From Nageia nagi (lineage: Eukaryota > Pinophyta), in assembly GCA_050084985.1 (NCBI GenBank), contig JBITNC010000001.1, positions 112,964,001-113,028,000 on the forward strand: a DNA stretch of 64,000 nucleotides, read 5' to 3'. This document shows, one piece after another, positions 1 through 10,498 of this stretch. The position numbers and the translations under genes were made by a program. The notes under the pieces are model-generated. The model searched no databases, had not been told where the DNA came from, and saw only the letters and a program-made list of their open reading frames with translations. How positions within the stretch are numbered: position 1 is the stretch's first letter; each line of letters opens with the position of its first letter.

Positions 1-21
1 CTTCTGAAGCATGAGGAAACT

Positions 22-300
22 TTGAATAAGAAAATGTTGAACCTTTCTCCAAAGGAAAATAACATTGCTCTAGGAGAAACCAAAACTCCTTTCAAAAAGA
101 AGTTCAAACATTATAAATTCAAAGATAACAAATCCTCATCTACCTTCAGGACGTATGAGAAAAAGGGCAACAATAATGGCAACTTCATGCAAAGGAATGA
201 CAAAGCTGGATCAAGCAATCCAACACCTTAAGAAAAGTTTGATGGAAATTGTAACTTTTGTGGCATCTTTAGGCACAAAGAGTATGATTGTCGTAAAAAG
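22..300 (+). pseudogene. copia gag, C-terminal part with zinc knuckle
   Basis: A lysine- and asparagine-rich Gag tail is open from 22 to 231, where a stop interrupts it. The frame continues past the stop into a nucleocapsid knuckle at about 250-297 with the spacing C-x2-C-x4-H-x4-C. The knuckle would bind element RNA during packaging. The N-terminal Gag lies before the window. The same knuckle in the copy near 49550 has lost a cysteine. Confidence 0.8.
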
Positions 301-333
301 AAATTTGCTCAAAAAATAAAGAAAAATGCAAAT

Positions 334-1741
334 GTGAGAAATTTCAATAATAAAAAGAAGAACAAGCATACTGCTACTGTTACCTACTACTCAATGACTC
401 AAACTATTTCAAATGATTGGATTGTTGATTCAGGATGCACTAATCACATGTGTTATGAAAAGGATAAGTTTAAAAACTTTCATAAGTACAAGAAGGATGT
501 AGTTGTGATAGGTGATAATTCAGTCCTTGATGTTCAAGGAATAGGGAGTGTGAAGATTCATGGAAAGGTTCTTGATAATGTCTTTTATGTGCCTAAACTA
601 AGGATGAATCTTATCTTCGTAATTCAGATTACAAGGAAAGGATACTCATTTGAGTTTACCTCACACTCCTGGTGTGTTAAGAAAGGACTTGCCACCTTGA
701 TGAAAGGATCAGTAAAGGATGACCTTTATATTGTGGATCAAGTTCCTTCAAAGATGTGTCTTGCTGCAAATGTTTATTCAAAGGGCAATCTTTGGCATCA
801 ATGATTAGGGCACCTTAACCACAAGAGTATTCAAGATATGAAAAATTAAGAACTTGTGGAAGGTTTACCTAATATTTCACCCATAATTGGTCTCTGTGAA
901 AGGTGCATTCTAGGAAAGATGAATAGGCAAAAGTTTGAAAAAGATAAGGCAACTCGGGCTACTCATACTCTTTAGCTTGTGCATTCAAATTTGATGGGTT
1001 CATTTCAAACTAAGTCTCTAGGGAGAGCTTCTTATGTTCTGAATTTCATTGATGACTTCAGTAGGATGATATTTGGTTATCTACTTGAGCATAAGGATCA
1101 AACTTTTGACAAGTTTAAAGACTTCAAGGCTCTTGTTGAAAATCAAACTAATTTTAAGATCAAGATGCTTAGATCTGATAATGGGGGTGAGTATAATAGC
1201 AATGAGTTTAATGACTATTGTGTTAAACATGGGATCAAGTGGTAATTCACAATCCCTTACACCCCTCAGCAAAATAATGTTGCTAAAAGGAATAATCGAA
1301 CCATTATGGAAATGGCAAGATGCATGTTGGGTAACCTTCCTAGTTTCTTATGGGGTGAAGCCATTCACACTGCTATTTACACCCTAAATAGGTGTCCTAC
1401 TAAAGTAGTTGAAGGTAAAAACTCTGTATGAAGCATGGACAGGAAAGAAACCTAACATCTCACACTTTAGGGTCTTCGATTATGATGCATTTGCCTTCAT
1501 TACCTCAGAGAAAAGAAAGAAGTTGGATAAAAGATCAGAAAAATGCATCTTTATGGGGTATGATAATCAGCATAGAGGTTACAGGCTCTACTCCTCATCC
1601 CATAAAATAGTCTTTGTTTCTAGGGATGTCAAGTTCAATGAACTTCCTGAGGATACGACTTCTCATGCTGAGGTGTCTAATTCAGATGATTCTTTGCCTG
1701 CACCTAACTGGTTGGATGATCATGTAGGGAAGTCACCATAA
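334..1741 (+). pseudogene. copia protease and integrase, interrupted
   Basis: The 334-804 frame has the aspartic protease motif D-S-G in an IVDSGCTNHM context near 424. The pre-integrase zinc-binding region follows (LWHQ, LGHLNH), then the integrase core with IDDFSR and RSDNGGEYNS, giving two acidic catalytic residues, and PQQNN where PQQNG is usual. The end at 1409-1741 carries the KPNISHFRVFDYDA and KCIFMGYD motifs. In-frame stops occur at about 802, 847, 973 and 1243, and an extra base near 1410-1425 shifts the frame relative to the homologous copy at about 50660. Most stops replace an expected Gln or Arg codon. The product would be cut from a Gag-Pol polyprotein and would insert cDNA into the genome. 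Confidence 0.88.
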
Positions 1742-1749
1742 GAGCAAAA

Positions 1750-3370
1750 TTCTCCAGCTTAGAGAATTACAAGGAGTATGACCTTGAATAAATCTTTATT
1801 TGCCAAAATTGATAATATGAATGAGCCATCAACCTTCAAAGAAGCTTCCAAGCAAGAGTGCTGGATGGAAGCTATGAAACTTGAGTATGAGGCGCTCATG
1901 AAAAATAAAACTTGGGATTTGGTTCCTTATCCCAATGAGAAAAATGTGATTGGAAATAAATGGATATACAAGGTCAAGTACAATTCTGATGGAGAAATTG
2001 AAAAATATAAAGCAAGGTTAGTGGCCAACGGATTCACTCAAAAATATAGTATTGATTATGAGGAAACCTTTGCTCCTGTGGCCAAGATGCCTACTATCAA
2101 GATAATCCTTGCTCTTTCTACAGCTCAAGGATGGAAATTTTTCCAACTTGATGTCAAGAGTGCATTTCTCAATGGTGACTTGGATGTATAAATCTACATG
2201 AATCAACCAGAAGGATTTATTCTAGAAGGAAAAGTGTCTCTTGTGTGCAAGCTAAAGAAGTCTTTATATGGACTTAAGCAAGCACCTAGAGCATGGTACA
2301 AGAAAATTTCAGGATTCTTTGTAGATATTGGTTTTTCCAAGTGCTTCTCTGACTCAGATCTCTATGTACTCAATCAAGGAAAAGATGTGGTCTTAATTCT
2401 CCTTTATGTGGATGATCTTCTTATAATTGGCAATAATATTGAAATCATCCAAGAGTGCATATCCAAACTGAAGGCAACATTTGAAATGACTGATCTAGGT
2501 CTATTGCATTACTATCTTGGGATGCAAGTATACCAATATAAAGATTGTACTTATCTTAGTCAATCTAAGTATATATCAGATATCTTGCAAAAGTTTGGAA
2601 TGGAGGAGTGTAGATATGCTGCAATACCTATTTCTCCTAGAATCATTATATCTCTGAGCTCAAATTCTCAATTGGCTGATGCTACAGCTTATAGGCAATT
2701 GATTGGTAGCCTTCTATATTTGACTATCTCTCGACTTGATATTGCCTTTGCAGTGAATATGATGGCACGATTCATGCAAAAACCATATGTTGAACACCTC
2801 AATGCTGTTAAGCAAATCTTGAGGTATGTGGCAGGGACAAAGGATCATGCTCTTAAGTATTCCAAAGTGCCCTCGATTATTCTCTTCAGGTTCTCAGATT
2901 TTGATTATGGGGGAGATAGAGATGATAGAAAATCAACCTCTGCATATGTGTTCAGCATTAGTTCAGGTGCTATCTCTTGGGCTTCCAAGAAGCAACCTAC
3001 TGTGACTCTTTCTACCATCGAATTCGAATATCGAGCCATATCTGTTGCTGCCCAAGAAGCTATTTGGTTGAGGCATCTTTTGAACGAAATTGGGTATGAG
3101 CAAAATGGCCCATCTCTTATTTCTTCAGATAATCAATCGGCTATCTCTTTGGCTAAGAATCATGTGTTCCATCAGAGAACCAAACATGTGGAAATCCAAG
3201 CCCATTTTATCAGGGAGAAGGTTCTAGATGACATCATACACTTGGAGTATTTTCCATCTACTAAAAACTTCGCTGATTTATTCACCAAGCCCCTTCCTGA
3301 AGCTCAGTTCAGCAAGCTTAGGGATTCTCTCAGGTTGGTGAAGTTGCCCTCAAGGGGGAGTGAAGTTTGA
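1750..3370 (+). pseudogene. copia reverse transcriptase and RNase H
   Basis: Two same-frame stretches (1778-2191 and 2198-3370) are separated only by one stop at 2189. They carry KARLVANGF, the [14 protein letters not shown] core, the SLYGLKQAPRAWY motif and the catalytic YVDD at about 2405-2418. RNase H follows with DRDDRKSTSAYVF, SWASKKQ and the C-terminal FADLFTKPLP. The frame ends normally at 3370. This is the best preserved coding part of the element. It would copy the element RNA to DNA. One stop, probably from a CAA or GAA codon, breaks it. Confidence 0.92.
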
Positions 3371-3445
3371 ACTTTTGTTAGTGATGATAACTTCACCTCT
3401 AAGAGGCTCTTTTGTTGTTGTTATATAGTGTGTGTTGATTATGAT

Positions 3446-4010
3446 ATACCTCTGTGGTAAGTTTGCTCTGCGTGACAAACTTGTTGTACATTTTTATACC
3501 TTCGTGGTAAGTTTGCTCTATGTGATAAACTTGTTGTACATTTTATACCTCCGTGGTAAGTTTGCTCTACATGACAAACTTTTTGTACATTTTTATACCT
3601 CCGTGGTAAGTTTGCTCTACATGACAAACTTGTTGTACATTTTATACCTCCGTGGTAAGTTTGCTCTGCATGACAAACTTGTTGTATATTTTTATACCTC
3701 CGTGGTAAGTTTGCTCTGCGTGATAAACTTGTTGTATATTTTATACCTCCGTGGTAAGTTTGCTTTGTGTGACAAACTTGTTGTACATTTTTATACCTCT
3801 GTGGTAAGTTTGCTCTGTGTGACAAACTTGTTGTACATTTTATACCTCCGTGGTAAGTTTGCTCTGCGTGAGAAACTTATTGTACAATTTTTTGAGCATA
3901 TAATTAATATACCTCCGTGGTAAGTTCACTCTACTGAGGAACTTATTGTACATTCTATACCTTCGTGGTAAATTTGCTCTGCATGAGAAACTTGTTATAC
4001 AATTTTTATG
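3446..4010 (+). repeat. 49/50-bp tandem hairpin array in copia 3' region
   Basis: About eleven units lie between the pol stop and the polypurine tract. The spacing between successive tacc starts is 50, 49, 50, 49, 50, 49, 50, 49, then 67 and 48. The alternation comes from one extra T in a T-run and makes a 99-bp dimer, which is divisible by three. The regular part is therefore open on both strands (3432-3923 plus, 3439-3825 minus). Each unit holds an inverted repeat AAGTTTG with CAAACTT, 24 nt overall. Related elements in the window hold one such hairpin. Confidence 0.93.
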
Positions 4011-4476
4011 CTCTATTAATAATCAACACATGTCTATATACAATAGGTGACTATGAGTGATGGCTTGGCATCTCTGTGATGACTTATAGTGCACCATTGA
4101 TCAGTTATTTATAAGATGGCATTATTTGATTCTCTTATTTGAATATATGATGCATCTAACTGATTTTGTTCATGAGTTGCTTGTAGCATGCAGGATCTTC
4201 TTCAGAAATGTAGGTTACTCACCTTGTGTAAGCAAGCTCATGGAGACTCAAATGTCAGCTTAAAGTTGATTGACTACTATGTACAATGAAACCAGTTGTG
4301 GTTAATGATTGTATTGTAAACCATTTTGTCAAATGGTAATGTAGTGAGTCTCAAACTAGTTCTCAAAAAGATTCTCAAATATGTAAATGTTCTCATCTCC
4401 ACTTGTATCTCTATGGAAGAGAACTCTCTCTTACTCTCTCTCTTCTCTCTTCTACACTCTATCCCAATATTGCATT

Positions 4477-4485
4477 AAGGGGGAG
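4477..4485 (+). other. polypurine tract of element 1
   Basis: The purine run AAGGGGGAG sits directly before the LTR start TGTTAG. This is the primer site for second-strand synthesis in LTR elements. The related copies have the same gcattaagg context. Confidence 0.85.
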
Positions 4486-4963
4486 TGTTAGAATTTGTAA
4501 TGAAATATTGTGAATATCTAAACTCCTTGTAAATTCAATTAATCACTTAAAGGATATGTAGATACCTTAAGGGATTAATTGAATTCTTTATTATGTGTGG
4601 ATTTTGACCTTACCATGGGGTTAGTTGGTAGGTTAAAGTTAGGTCATACATTTATTGTAACCCTAACCTTACCCTTGGGTTAAAGGGAGGTTAGGGAGGT
4701 GCTCTCATGCTATAAATAGAGGGCCTCACCTCTTGTAACATAACTAAGTTTTGGAGTAAGATTACTCTACTAGTTTGTGTAGGAGAGAAAGAGAATTGTT
4801 GTAAGAGGTGCATAGATTGAGAATAGAGAACTAGTTGTGGATGTACTCCCAAGGAGGGAGGAACCACATTACATTTGTGTTATCTTGTGTGAATGGTGTT
4901 ATGTTGAATGATTGAGTTTCCTAGTCTTGGACCTTGAGAATTAGAGTAGGTCTAATTCCTTCA
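4486..4963 (+). repeat. 3' LTR of element 1
   Basis: It starts TGTTAGAATT after the polypurine tract and ends near CCTTCA. Both ends match the family LTRs at 41713, 53602 and the minus-strand copies. A TATAAATAGA box at about 4711 in the LTR fits a Pol II promoter. The 5' partner is outside the window, so the target duplication cannot be checked. Confidence 0.85.
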
Positions 4964-5040
4964 CCTACTACTTTTTGATGATAAGATTTTTAAAGATTTC
5001 TTTAAATTTATTTGATTAATACACTTAATGTATTTAAAAT

Positions 5041-5345
5041 TAATACATTTAAATTTAAACCCTAAAACCCAAAACCATAAACCCTAAAATCCTAAACCAT
5101 AAAACCATAAATCGTAAAGCCTTAAACCCTAAAATCATTAATCCTAAACCCCTAAACCATAAAATCCCAAATTGAAAATCCAAATCCCTAAACCCCTAAA
5201 ACCTTAAACCCTTAACCCTTAACACCTTAAACCCTAAACCTAAACCCTTAAAATCGTAAACCCTAAACCCAAAATCCTAATCCCTAAACCCCCAAAACCC
5301 TAATTAAATCATAAACTTTAAACCTTAAAATCCTAAATCCTAAAT
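5041..5345 (+). repeat. degenerate telomere-like CCCTAAA tract
   Basis: About 300 bp are made of variants of CCCTAAA (accctaaaac, aaccataaacc, ccttaaaccc) with spacing that slips between 7 and 9. No long perfect run remains. It is interstitial, lying just beyond a copia LTR, so it is not a chromosome end. Confidence 0.8.
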
Positions 5346-5859
5346 TAATTAATATCCACCTAGTACAACAAATTCATCAATTATTGCATGTGAGAGAATG
5401 ATTAACATTTATGTTTCAACTTCAATAGAACAAAAATATGATAAAAAGATTAAATTGTGATAAAAGCAATTACACCACTATTTTGGGTAGAGCATGCTTT
5501 GCCAAATTGGGGTAAAATACATTGTCCCATTCCATGATCAAGTTATATAAGAGAATACCCACAAGGCCATAACACTATGTTTTCTATCTAGGGGAATGCT
5601 TATAACATTAACATTTCATTTGATGATCAAATTGCAATCTATGCATTGAGCCTCTTCCCTTTTCATGAAAATAAAGATATGATAACAAAAAATGCACCCA
5701 AATTAAGCAATTCCCAATGATGATATAAATAGTATTTAATTTGGAAAGGCACCATGTAAGTGACACAAATTTAGTGATCCCTATGCTCAAACTTCTCCTC
5801 AAGGTATTCCAAGTGTTGGCTTGGGTTTAAGTTCTAATTTTTTTGTGGGTCTATGCACT

Positions 5860-5970
5860 ACAACCCCTAAACCCCTAAATTACCCTACAACCCTAAAACC
5901 CCAAACCCTATACCCTTAAAAACTTAAAACCCTAAACCTTTAAAAAACTAAAACCCTAAACCTTAAACTA
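5860..5970 (+). repeat. second degenerate telomere-like tract
   Basis: Further CCCTAAA-like units (cccctaaacccctaaa, aaccctaaaacc) lie about 520 bp after the first tract, separated by unrelated AT-rich DNA. Confidence 0.7.
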
Positions 5971-6109
5971 TTGTAATTTTTTGAAAACACCCATAAATGT
6001 TTACACCAACATCAAAACAAACTAAATTAGTTTAATAATGGGATATAACATCATACTTTGCATCATTTCTAATGTCATATTTTAATTAAATAGCATCAAC
6101 AAGGACATC

Positions 6110-6410
6110 AAACTTAATATCAAAAAATCAAATATTCTATCAAACATGACATCAATAGCAAGACCATTTACGAGTATATATATCATATATTTGAAAGCAT
6201 AACATAATTTTTACATTCCACAACTTAAAATTATGACAACCTTATCATATCCTTAAAAAATATGTATATAAATATAATAATAATATTAGAGTAGTATTGA
6301 AATTTAAGTTAAAACTTATTTACACAAACCTTGTTGGTGATACATCTTACTTTATCGAAGGGTAGTATCCCCTATCCACCATTATTTTTTTATGCTTAGT
6401 ATGCGTCTCT
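6110..6410 (+). repeat. old dispersed repeat flanking the tRNA/U6 locus
   Basis: This stretch is recognisably related, with many differences, to about 8330-8620 and 29520-29760. Shared landmarks are a catcttactttatcg-type segment, gggtagt.tcc.ctatccaccatt and an upstream acttacacaaac.ttggtt segment. The copies at 6110 and 8330 put the tRNA-Thr/U6 pair between two direct repeats. Confidence 0.6.
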
Positions 6411-6777
6411 GATTGTGATCACCATGACACATTAGCATCCGTCGTTGTAGATGTTTGTTTTCTTTGGATGTGTATTCAGGTTCCGGTAGTGTCGAGGCGT
6501 AATAAGGGCTTGATGGGCCAAACAGATTGTGCTGTAATATGTTTGCATTCATGAATTTTTCAGAGACTTCAGCAAAAAAAAAATCACCCGCAATATTATG
6601 TTTTGCATATTCGTTTATTCAGCATCATTTAATTTAATGTCTAATTTAATATAGTTTTGGGTGTAGGTTGTCGTCGGAGCAATTATCCTCGTACGATACG
6701 TACATCCTTCGTATGTATAATTGTGAGGGCCGCCATGCCGGTATGAAAAGTAATAGTTGTTTAGTTAAAAAAACAAC

Positions 6778-6849
6778 GCCTCTATAGCTCAGTGGTAGAG
6801 CGTCAGTCTTGTAAACTGAAGGTCCGTAGTTCGATCCTGCGTGGAGGCA
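6778..6849 (+). tRNA. tRNA-Thr (anticodon TGT), copy A
   Basis: A 72-nt cloverleaf can be drawn. The acceptor stem GCCTCTA pairs with TGGAGGC and leaves A as discriminator. The D arm is GCTC-AGTGGTAGA-GC. The anticodon stem TCAGT/ACTGA closes loop CTTGTAA with anticodon TGT, which reads Thr ACA codons. The T arm has stem CGTAG/CTGCG and loop TTCGATC. The A box (TAGCTCAGTGG) and B box (GTTCGATCC) are intact, no intron is present, and a T run follows. All stems pair apart from G-T wobbles, so the gene looks functional. It lies 137 bp upstream of U6 on the same strand. Confidence 0.95.
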
Positions 6850-6850
6850 C

Positions 6851-6854
6851 TTTT
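6851..6854 (+). terminator. Pol III terminator of tRNA-Thr
   Basis: TTTT begins two bases after the tRNA. The tRNA should therefore end before the downstream U6 promoter. Confidence 0.75.
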
Positions 6855-6920
6855 AATTTGTCTTGTGCTTCATTTGCTCTGCTGGCAGTCAAAAGATTTT
6901 AAGTTTGGGTTTCCGTATTA

Positions 6921-6963
6921 GTACCACATGCACTGCACACGAGGAGAACAAGGCCTATATAAG
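6921..6963 (+). promoter_or_regulatory. U6 promoter: USE-like element and TATA box
   Basis: GTACCACATGC (6921-6931) agrees with the plant USE consensus RTCCCACATCG at 8 of 11 positions. TATATAAG (6956-6963) starts 31 bp before the RNA start. The 24-bp gap between them is the short spacing typical of plant Pol III U6 genes; Pol II snRNA genes have about 10 bp more. The third, tenth and eleventh USE bases deviate. Confidence 0.8.
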
Positions 6964-6986
6964 AAGATGCGTAGAGTAAATATAAC

Positions 6987-7006
6987 TTCTCTTCGGAGAC
7001 ATCTGA

Positions 7007-7038
<32 letters not shown>

Positions 7039-7088
7039 GGCCCCTGCGCAAGGATGACACGCACAAATCGAGAAATGGTCCAAATTTT
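6987..7088 (+). ncRNA. U6: U6 spliceosomal snRNA, copy A
   Basis: The sequence follows the plant U6 RNA over its 102-nt length: 5' stem-loop, ACAGAGA box (7022-7028) that pairs with the 5' splice site, AGC triad (7034-7036), the U4-pairing region and the tail CGAGAAATGGTCC before a T run. The 5' stem is TCTC-TTCG-GAGA where the usual plant form is TCCC-TTCG-GGGA, a paired change that keeps the helix. The base at +1 is T where G is usual. A C-to-T change after the stem and a T-to-C change near the 3' end are also seen. It may be a minor functional gene or an early pseudogene. Confidence 0.93.
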
Positions 7089-7091
7089 TTT
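7085..7091 (+). terminator. Pol III terminator of U6 copy A
   Basis: A run of seven T ends the U6 gene. Confidence 0.85.
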
Positions 7092-9649
7092 GATGTTAAA
7101 AATACATAATCTTTTAAAAAGTATTTGTTTGTTGTAATTCGCCAGCATTTATTATTTGTTTTAAGCAGGGTAGCTTTATGATGTGTCTAATTCTTATAAT
7201 CTATTTAAATTAATTTACTCTTTCACATTACCTTTATAATTTGGTTAATCAAATGATCAATATAAATTTATATAGTTTGAATTAAATAATATATATAAAT
7301 TTATATTTTTTTATTATATGTTATTTTGTTTTTAGCAATTTAATATTTTATAAAAAATATAAATTAGATCATGATTTTTTATAAATCTTAATAATATTGT
7401 TCATTTCAAATAAAATGGGAAGATAGTTTTATTTAGGGATTTTAGTGTTCGAATTAATTGCAAGCAAAGTATCATTACTAATTATTGTAGCAACAATAAT
7501 TTTCTTTGATTTGATGAAGATCTTATCCTACTAATGAGTTTTATTAAACCTTTGAGTATCAAATTGAAAATTATTTTAGACAAGAACTTATTAAGCTCAT
7601 TAGTTATGAAGAATTTATTATTGGCAACAAAGCTTATTGCATCATCACACGAGTACCAATTGCTATTATTGTAAAAAAAGTGATAAAGATTGTAGTAAAT
7701 GGTGGTAAAAATAGAGTATGCCTAATCAATCATCAATCTCAACCATTTACCTAACGATATACACCATTAAGGAGGGTGAAAAAGTGAATCATGGCTAGAG
7801 GGGATAATGCAAGGGCAAGTATTAGGGTATCACACATCATATTAAGAATATATGTGCTTATCTTCTCTACCCTCCACTCCTTCATACTAGTAAGAGATAC
7901 ATCCCATATTGTCTAAACTAATTAAAGGGTGCATAGTCTCATAAGTTTGCCTTAGATAGACAATTGTGTGATGTAATAAATTTCCTTAAGGTTCATGGTT
8001 ATCTCACACATAGATAAGTGAAATGAATTAAGTTTTTTAGCATTGTTTCTCCACAAGTACATAAGTATATGTACATGTGGACAAATGTATAATAAATGTA
8101 AAGTTATATGCAATCTTAAAGCATCTAAAATAATTTGATACATGCTTTATAAAAATAAGCCTCCAAGTAGCATGTTAATAACTATCTCATAGTCTATGCA
8201 CATATGATCTTGAGTATATGCACTTGCACACATCCTACAATAAAAATATTATTATATACAACATATAAATGATAAAATAAAAATAAAATTATCAATTAAA
8301 AAATCTTAATATTTGCCTAAAATGTTACACATTCTAAGCAAAATATACACTTCGACAAAAATATGATAACTTCATAAAAACCGCAATATTTAAACTTATT
8401 TTACAAGTACATATATCGTGTATTCAAAAGTATAAACATAGTTTTCACTTTCCCTAGCTTGAAATTGTGATAAATTTGTCACATCCTAAAATTAAAAAAT
8501 ATAACGTAGTATAGAAAAAAATTACTTACACAAACTTGGTTGACAGTACATCTTACTCGATCCAAGGGTAGTGTCCTCTATCCATCATTATTTTATTACA
8601 CTAAGTATGCTTCTCCTACAACTCAAAGTCCTTATTACTTGTGATATGATGCATGCAAATAACTTTTCATAATATGTATGGACTATATTGTACTTTATCA
8701 CATCAATTTTCATGTATTTCAAGAATTTTCACCACATTAAGTCAACAAAAAATTCTTCAAGAGTGTAAATTACACTTGTAGTTTATTTATAGGAGTTATA
8801 AGATGATTTATAAATTAAAATAATCAAATCTTTACGATTTCATATTTAGATTTTATAGATAAAAATTAGTAATAATGGCAAAACAAGAATCATTTGCAGA
8901 TTTAAAAATATATAAAATGATTAGAAAAATATCCATAATATCACATTTCATGTTTTACTAGTCTAATTATGATAGTTGCTAAATGTTTAGGCGAAGGTGA
9001 CCATATTTTGGTCCTTTTTAATCTTTTAAAATATTTAAATCAACAATTATTGTAAGTTATTTTTGGCACTTCTTTTTAATTTTATGACATAGGTTATCAT
9101 TAAACATTACAATATATGCATGACATCAATATATTTTCTATTGCATACCATAACTTGTTCTTCTTCTTTACACTATGCTTTACATGGGATATGATCTTTA
9201 TAATTAACATTATTTTTCTTTTAAAGAACCAATAACATGATTTGCATAGGGACATGATCCATGGCATGTTGTATCTCTCTCTAACATAAAATTTCTATTC
9301 CATAAGTCTCATTTAGTAGAAGCACTCCCATTAAAATGTACTTTATCTTTCTCATAACTTGATGGTTAGCAAGAGAGAATTAAGACCATAACTCATAAGT
9401 GAAGTTCAATTTTTGAAAGCATGATGAAAATGTATATGAAATTTGATTATTATTATAAATAATGTGTTAAATTAGCCAAAGACTTTATGTGTTGAATGTG
9501 TACGATGAATGAATCGAATTTGTAATTATTAATAATAAGTTAAAGACACAAAGTCTTAAGGATGAGACTTCAAATAAAGTTGGGGAGAATGTTAGCAAGA
9601 GATAATTACAAAATAAACCTATTACTTGAACTAAATACTAAAAACATAT

Positions 9650-9905
9650 TAATGAATCATTAGAAGTATATGGTAAAAAAAACTAATTAACTAAGTGTTG
9701 GCAAATTATTAGAAGTTATGATTAAGCACCATATCTAATTCAAATAGGGAAAAAAATATAAATAATAAAATAATGGATGTATAATAAGTTACATCAATAA
9801 AATAAGCATCAATAAACTAATGAGTAATTGAATCAACCAATCAATAAGTTAAAGAGAATCACAAATTTAAGAGCATGGTGATCAAGAGTATATGTAGTTA
9901 ATCAT
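9650..9905 (+). repeat. dispersed repeat R, copy 1
   Basis: About 255 bp beginning near aatgaatcattagaagtata and running through ctaattaactaa, caccatatctaattcaaat and ataataaaataatgg. Similar copies lie at about 30690-30945, 43800-44045 and 54960-55190. The type of element is not recognised. Confidence 0.7.
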
Positions 9906-10452
9906 CATGTAATAGTGTTTATTAATACTACATACTATAGTAACCTGATACACCCTCAATGCTAAATTTAGAAATATACCTTTAATTTTTTCAACCAATT
10001 TTTGAGTTTCTCAACATCTACCTCTCCTCCAAATTTAGGAATTCCAACTTTAGCCTCTACTTTGAACTATAATAAAGTGGTGGCATGAGAATTACTTGCA
10101 TTATCTATCCTATCATTTTTATATGTTCTTGGATCTTCTTTGGATTGCCTACCTTTTAGCATATCCATGATCCTAACCATGCTATTTTTCATTGAAACAA
10201 ATCTCCTCTCAAAATAAAAGATCTATCATTTCGGGTTATCTTCTTTCTTGATCATATATGGAATTTTCTCTTCTATGCCTTCACCTAATCTTAGGATCAA
10301 TAGGAAATCACTCCCCTCTTTGAGACCTTCCACCTTGCATTAACAAGCCTCAAAATTCAATATGTTTACTCAATTTTGATATCATTTGATTTATAATCCA
10401 TATAATCCTATGGCTTACTTAGTTCTTCAAATACAAATTTCTTATTAACTCT

Positions 10453-10453
<1 letters not shown>

Positions 10454-10493
<40 letters not shown>

Positions 10494-10498
10494 TATAT
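10454..10498 (+). repeat. TA microsatellite, short allele
   Basis: About 45 bp of TA/AT repeat with one interruption. The matching site in unit B (31476-31605) has expanded to about 130 bp with an added CT block. Confidence 0.9.

Larger units (their letters stand above)
1..4963 (+). mobile_element. Ty1/copia retrotransposon, 3' part (element 1)
   Basis: The window opens inside the gag region of a plus-strand copia element and runs through protease, integrase, reverse transcriptase and RNase H in the copia order to a polypurine tract and 3' LTR. The 5' LTR and gag start lie outside the window. The reading frame carries several in-frame stops and at least one frameshift, so it is not autonomous. 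Between the pol stop and the LTR it has a tandem array that the related elements in this window have only as a single unit. Confidence 0.95.
5346..6590. other. AT-rich stretch without a gene
   Basis: No coding frame with recognisable motifs is seen. It contains a second telomere-like tract (about 5860-5970) and an old repeat (about 6110-6410). The 64-residue frame at 5608-5802 on the minus strand has no recognisable features. Confidence 0.6.

Noticed and set aside
3432-3923. 163-residue frame as a new gene
   Set aside because: It is the translation of the 99-bp repeat, open on both strands because the unit has no stop in those frames. No start context, codon bias or domain supports a gene.
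3446-4010. CRISPR-like array
   Set aside because: Units are contiguous with no unique spacers, and the context is a plant retroelement.
5041-5345. True chromosome end
   Set aside because: The tract is degenerate and continues into ordinary repeat DNA on both sides.
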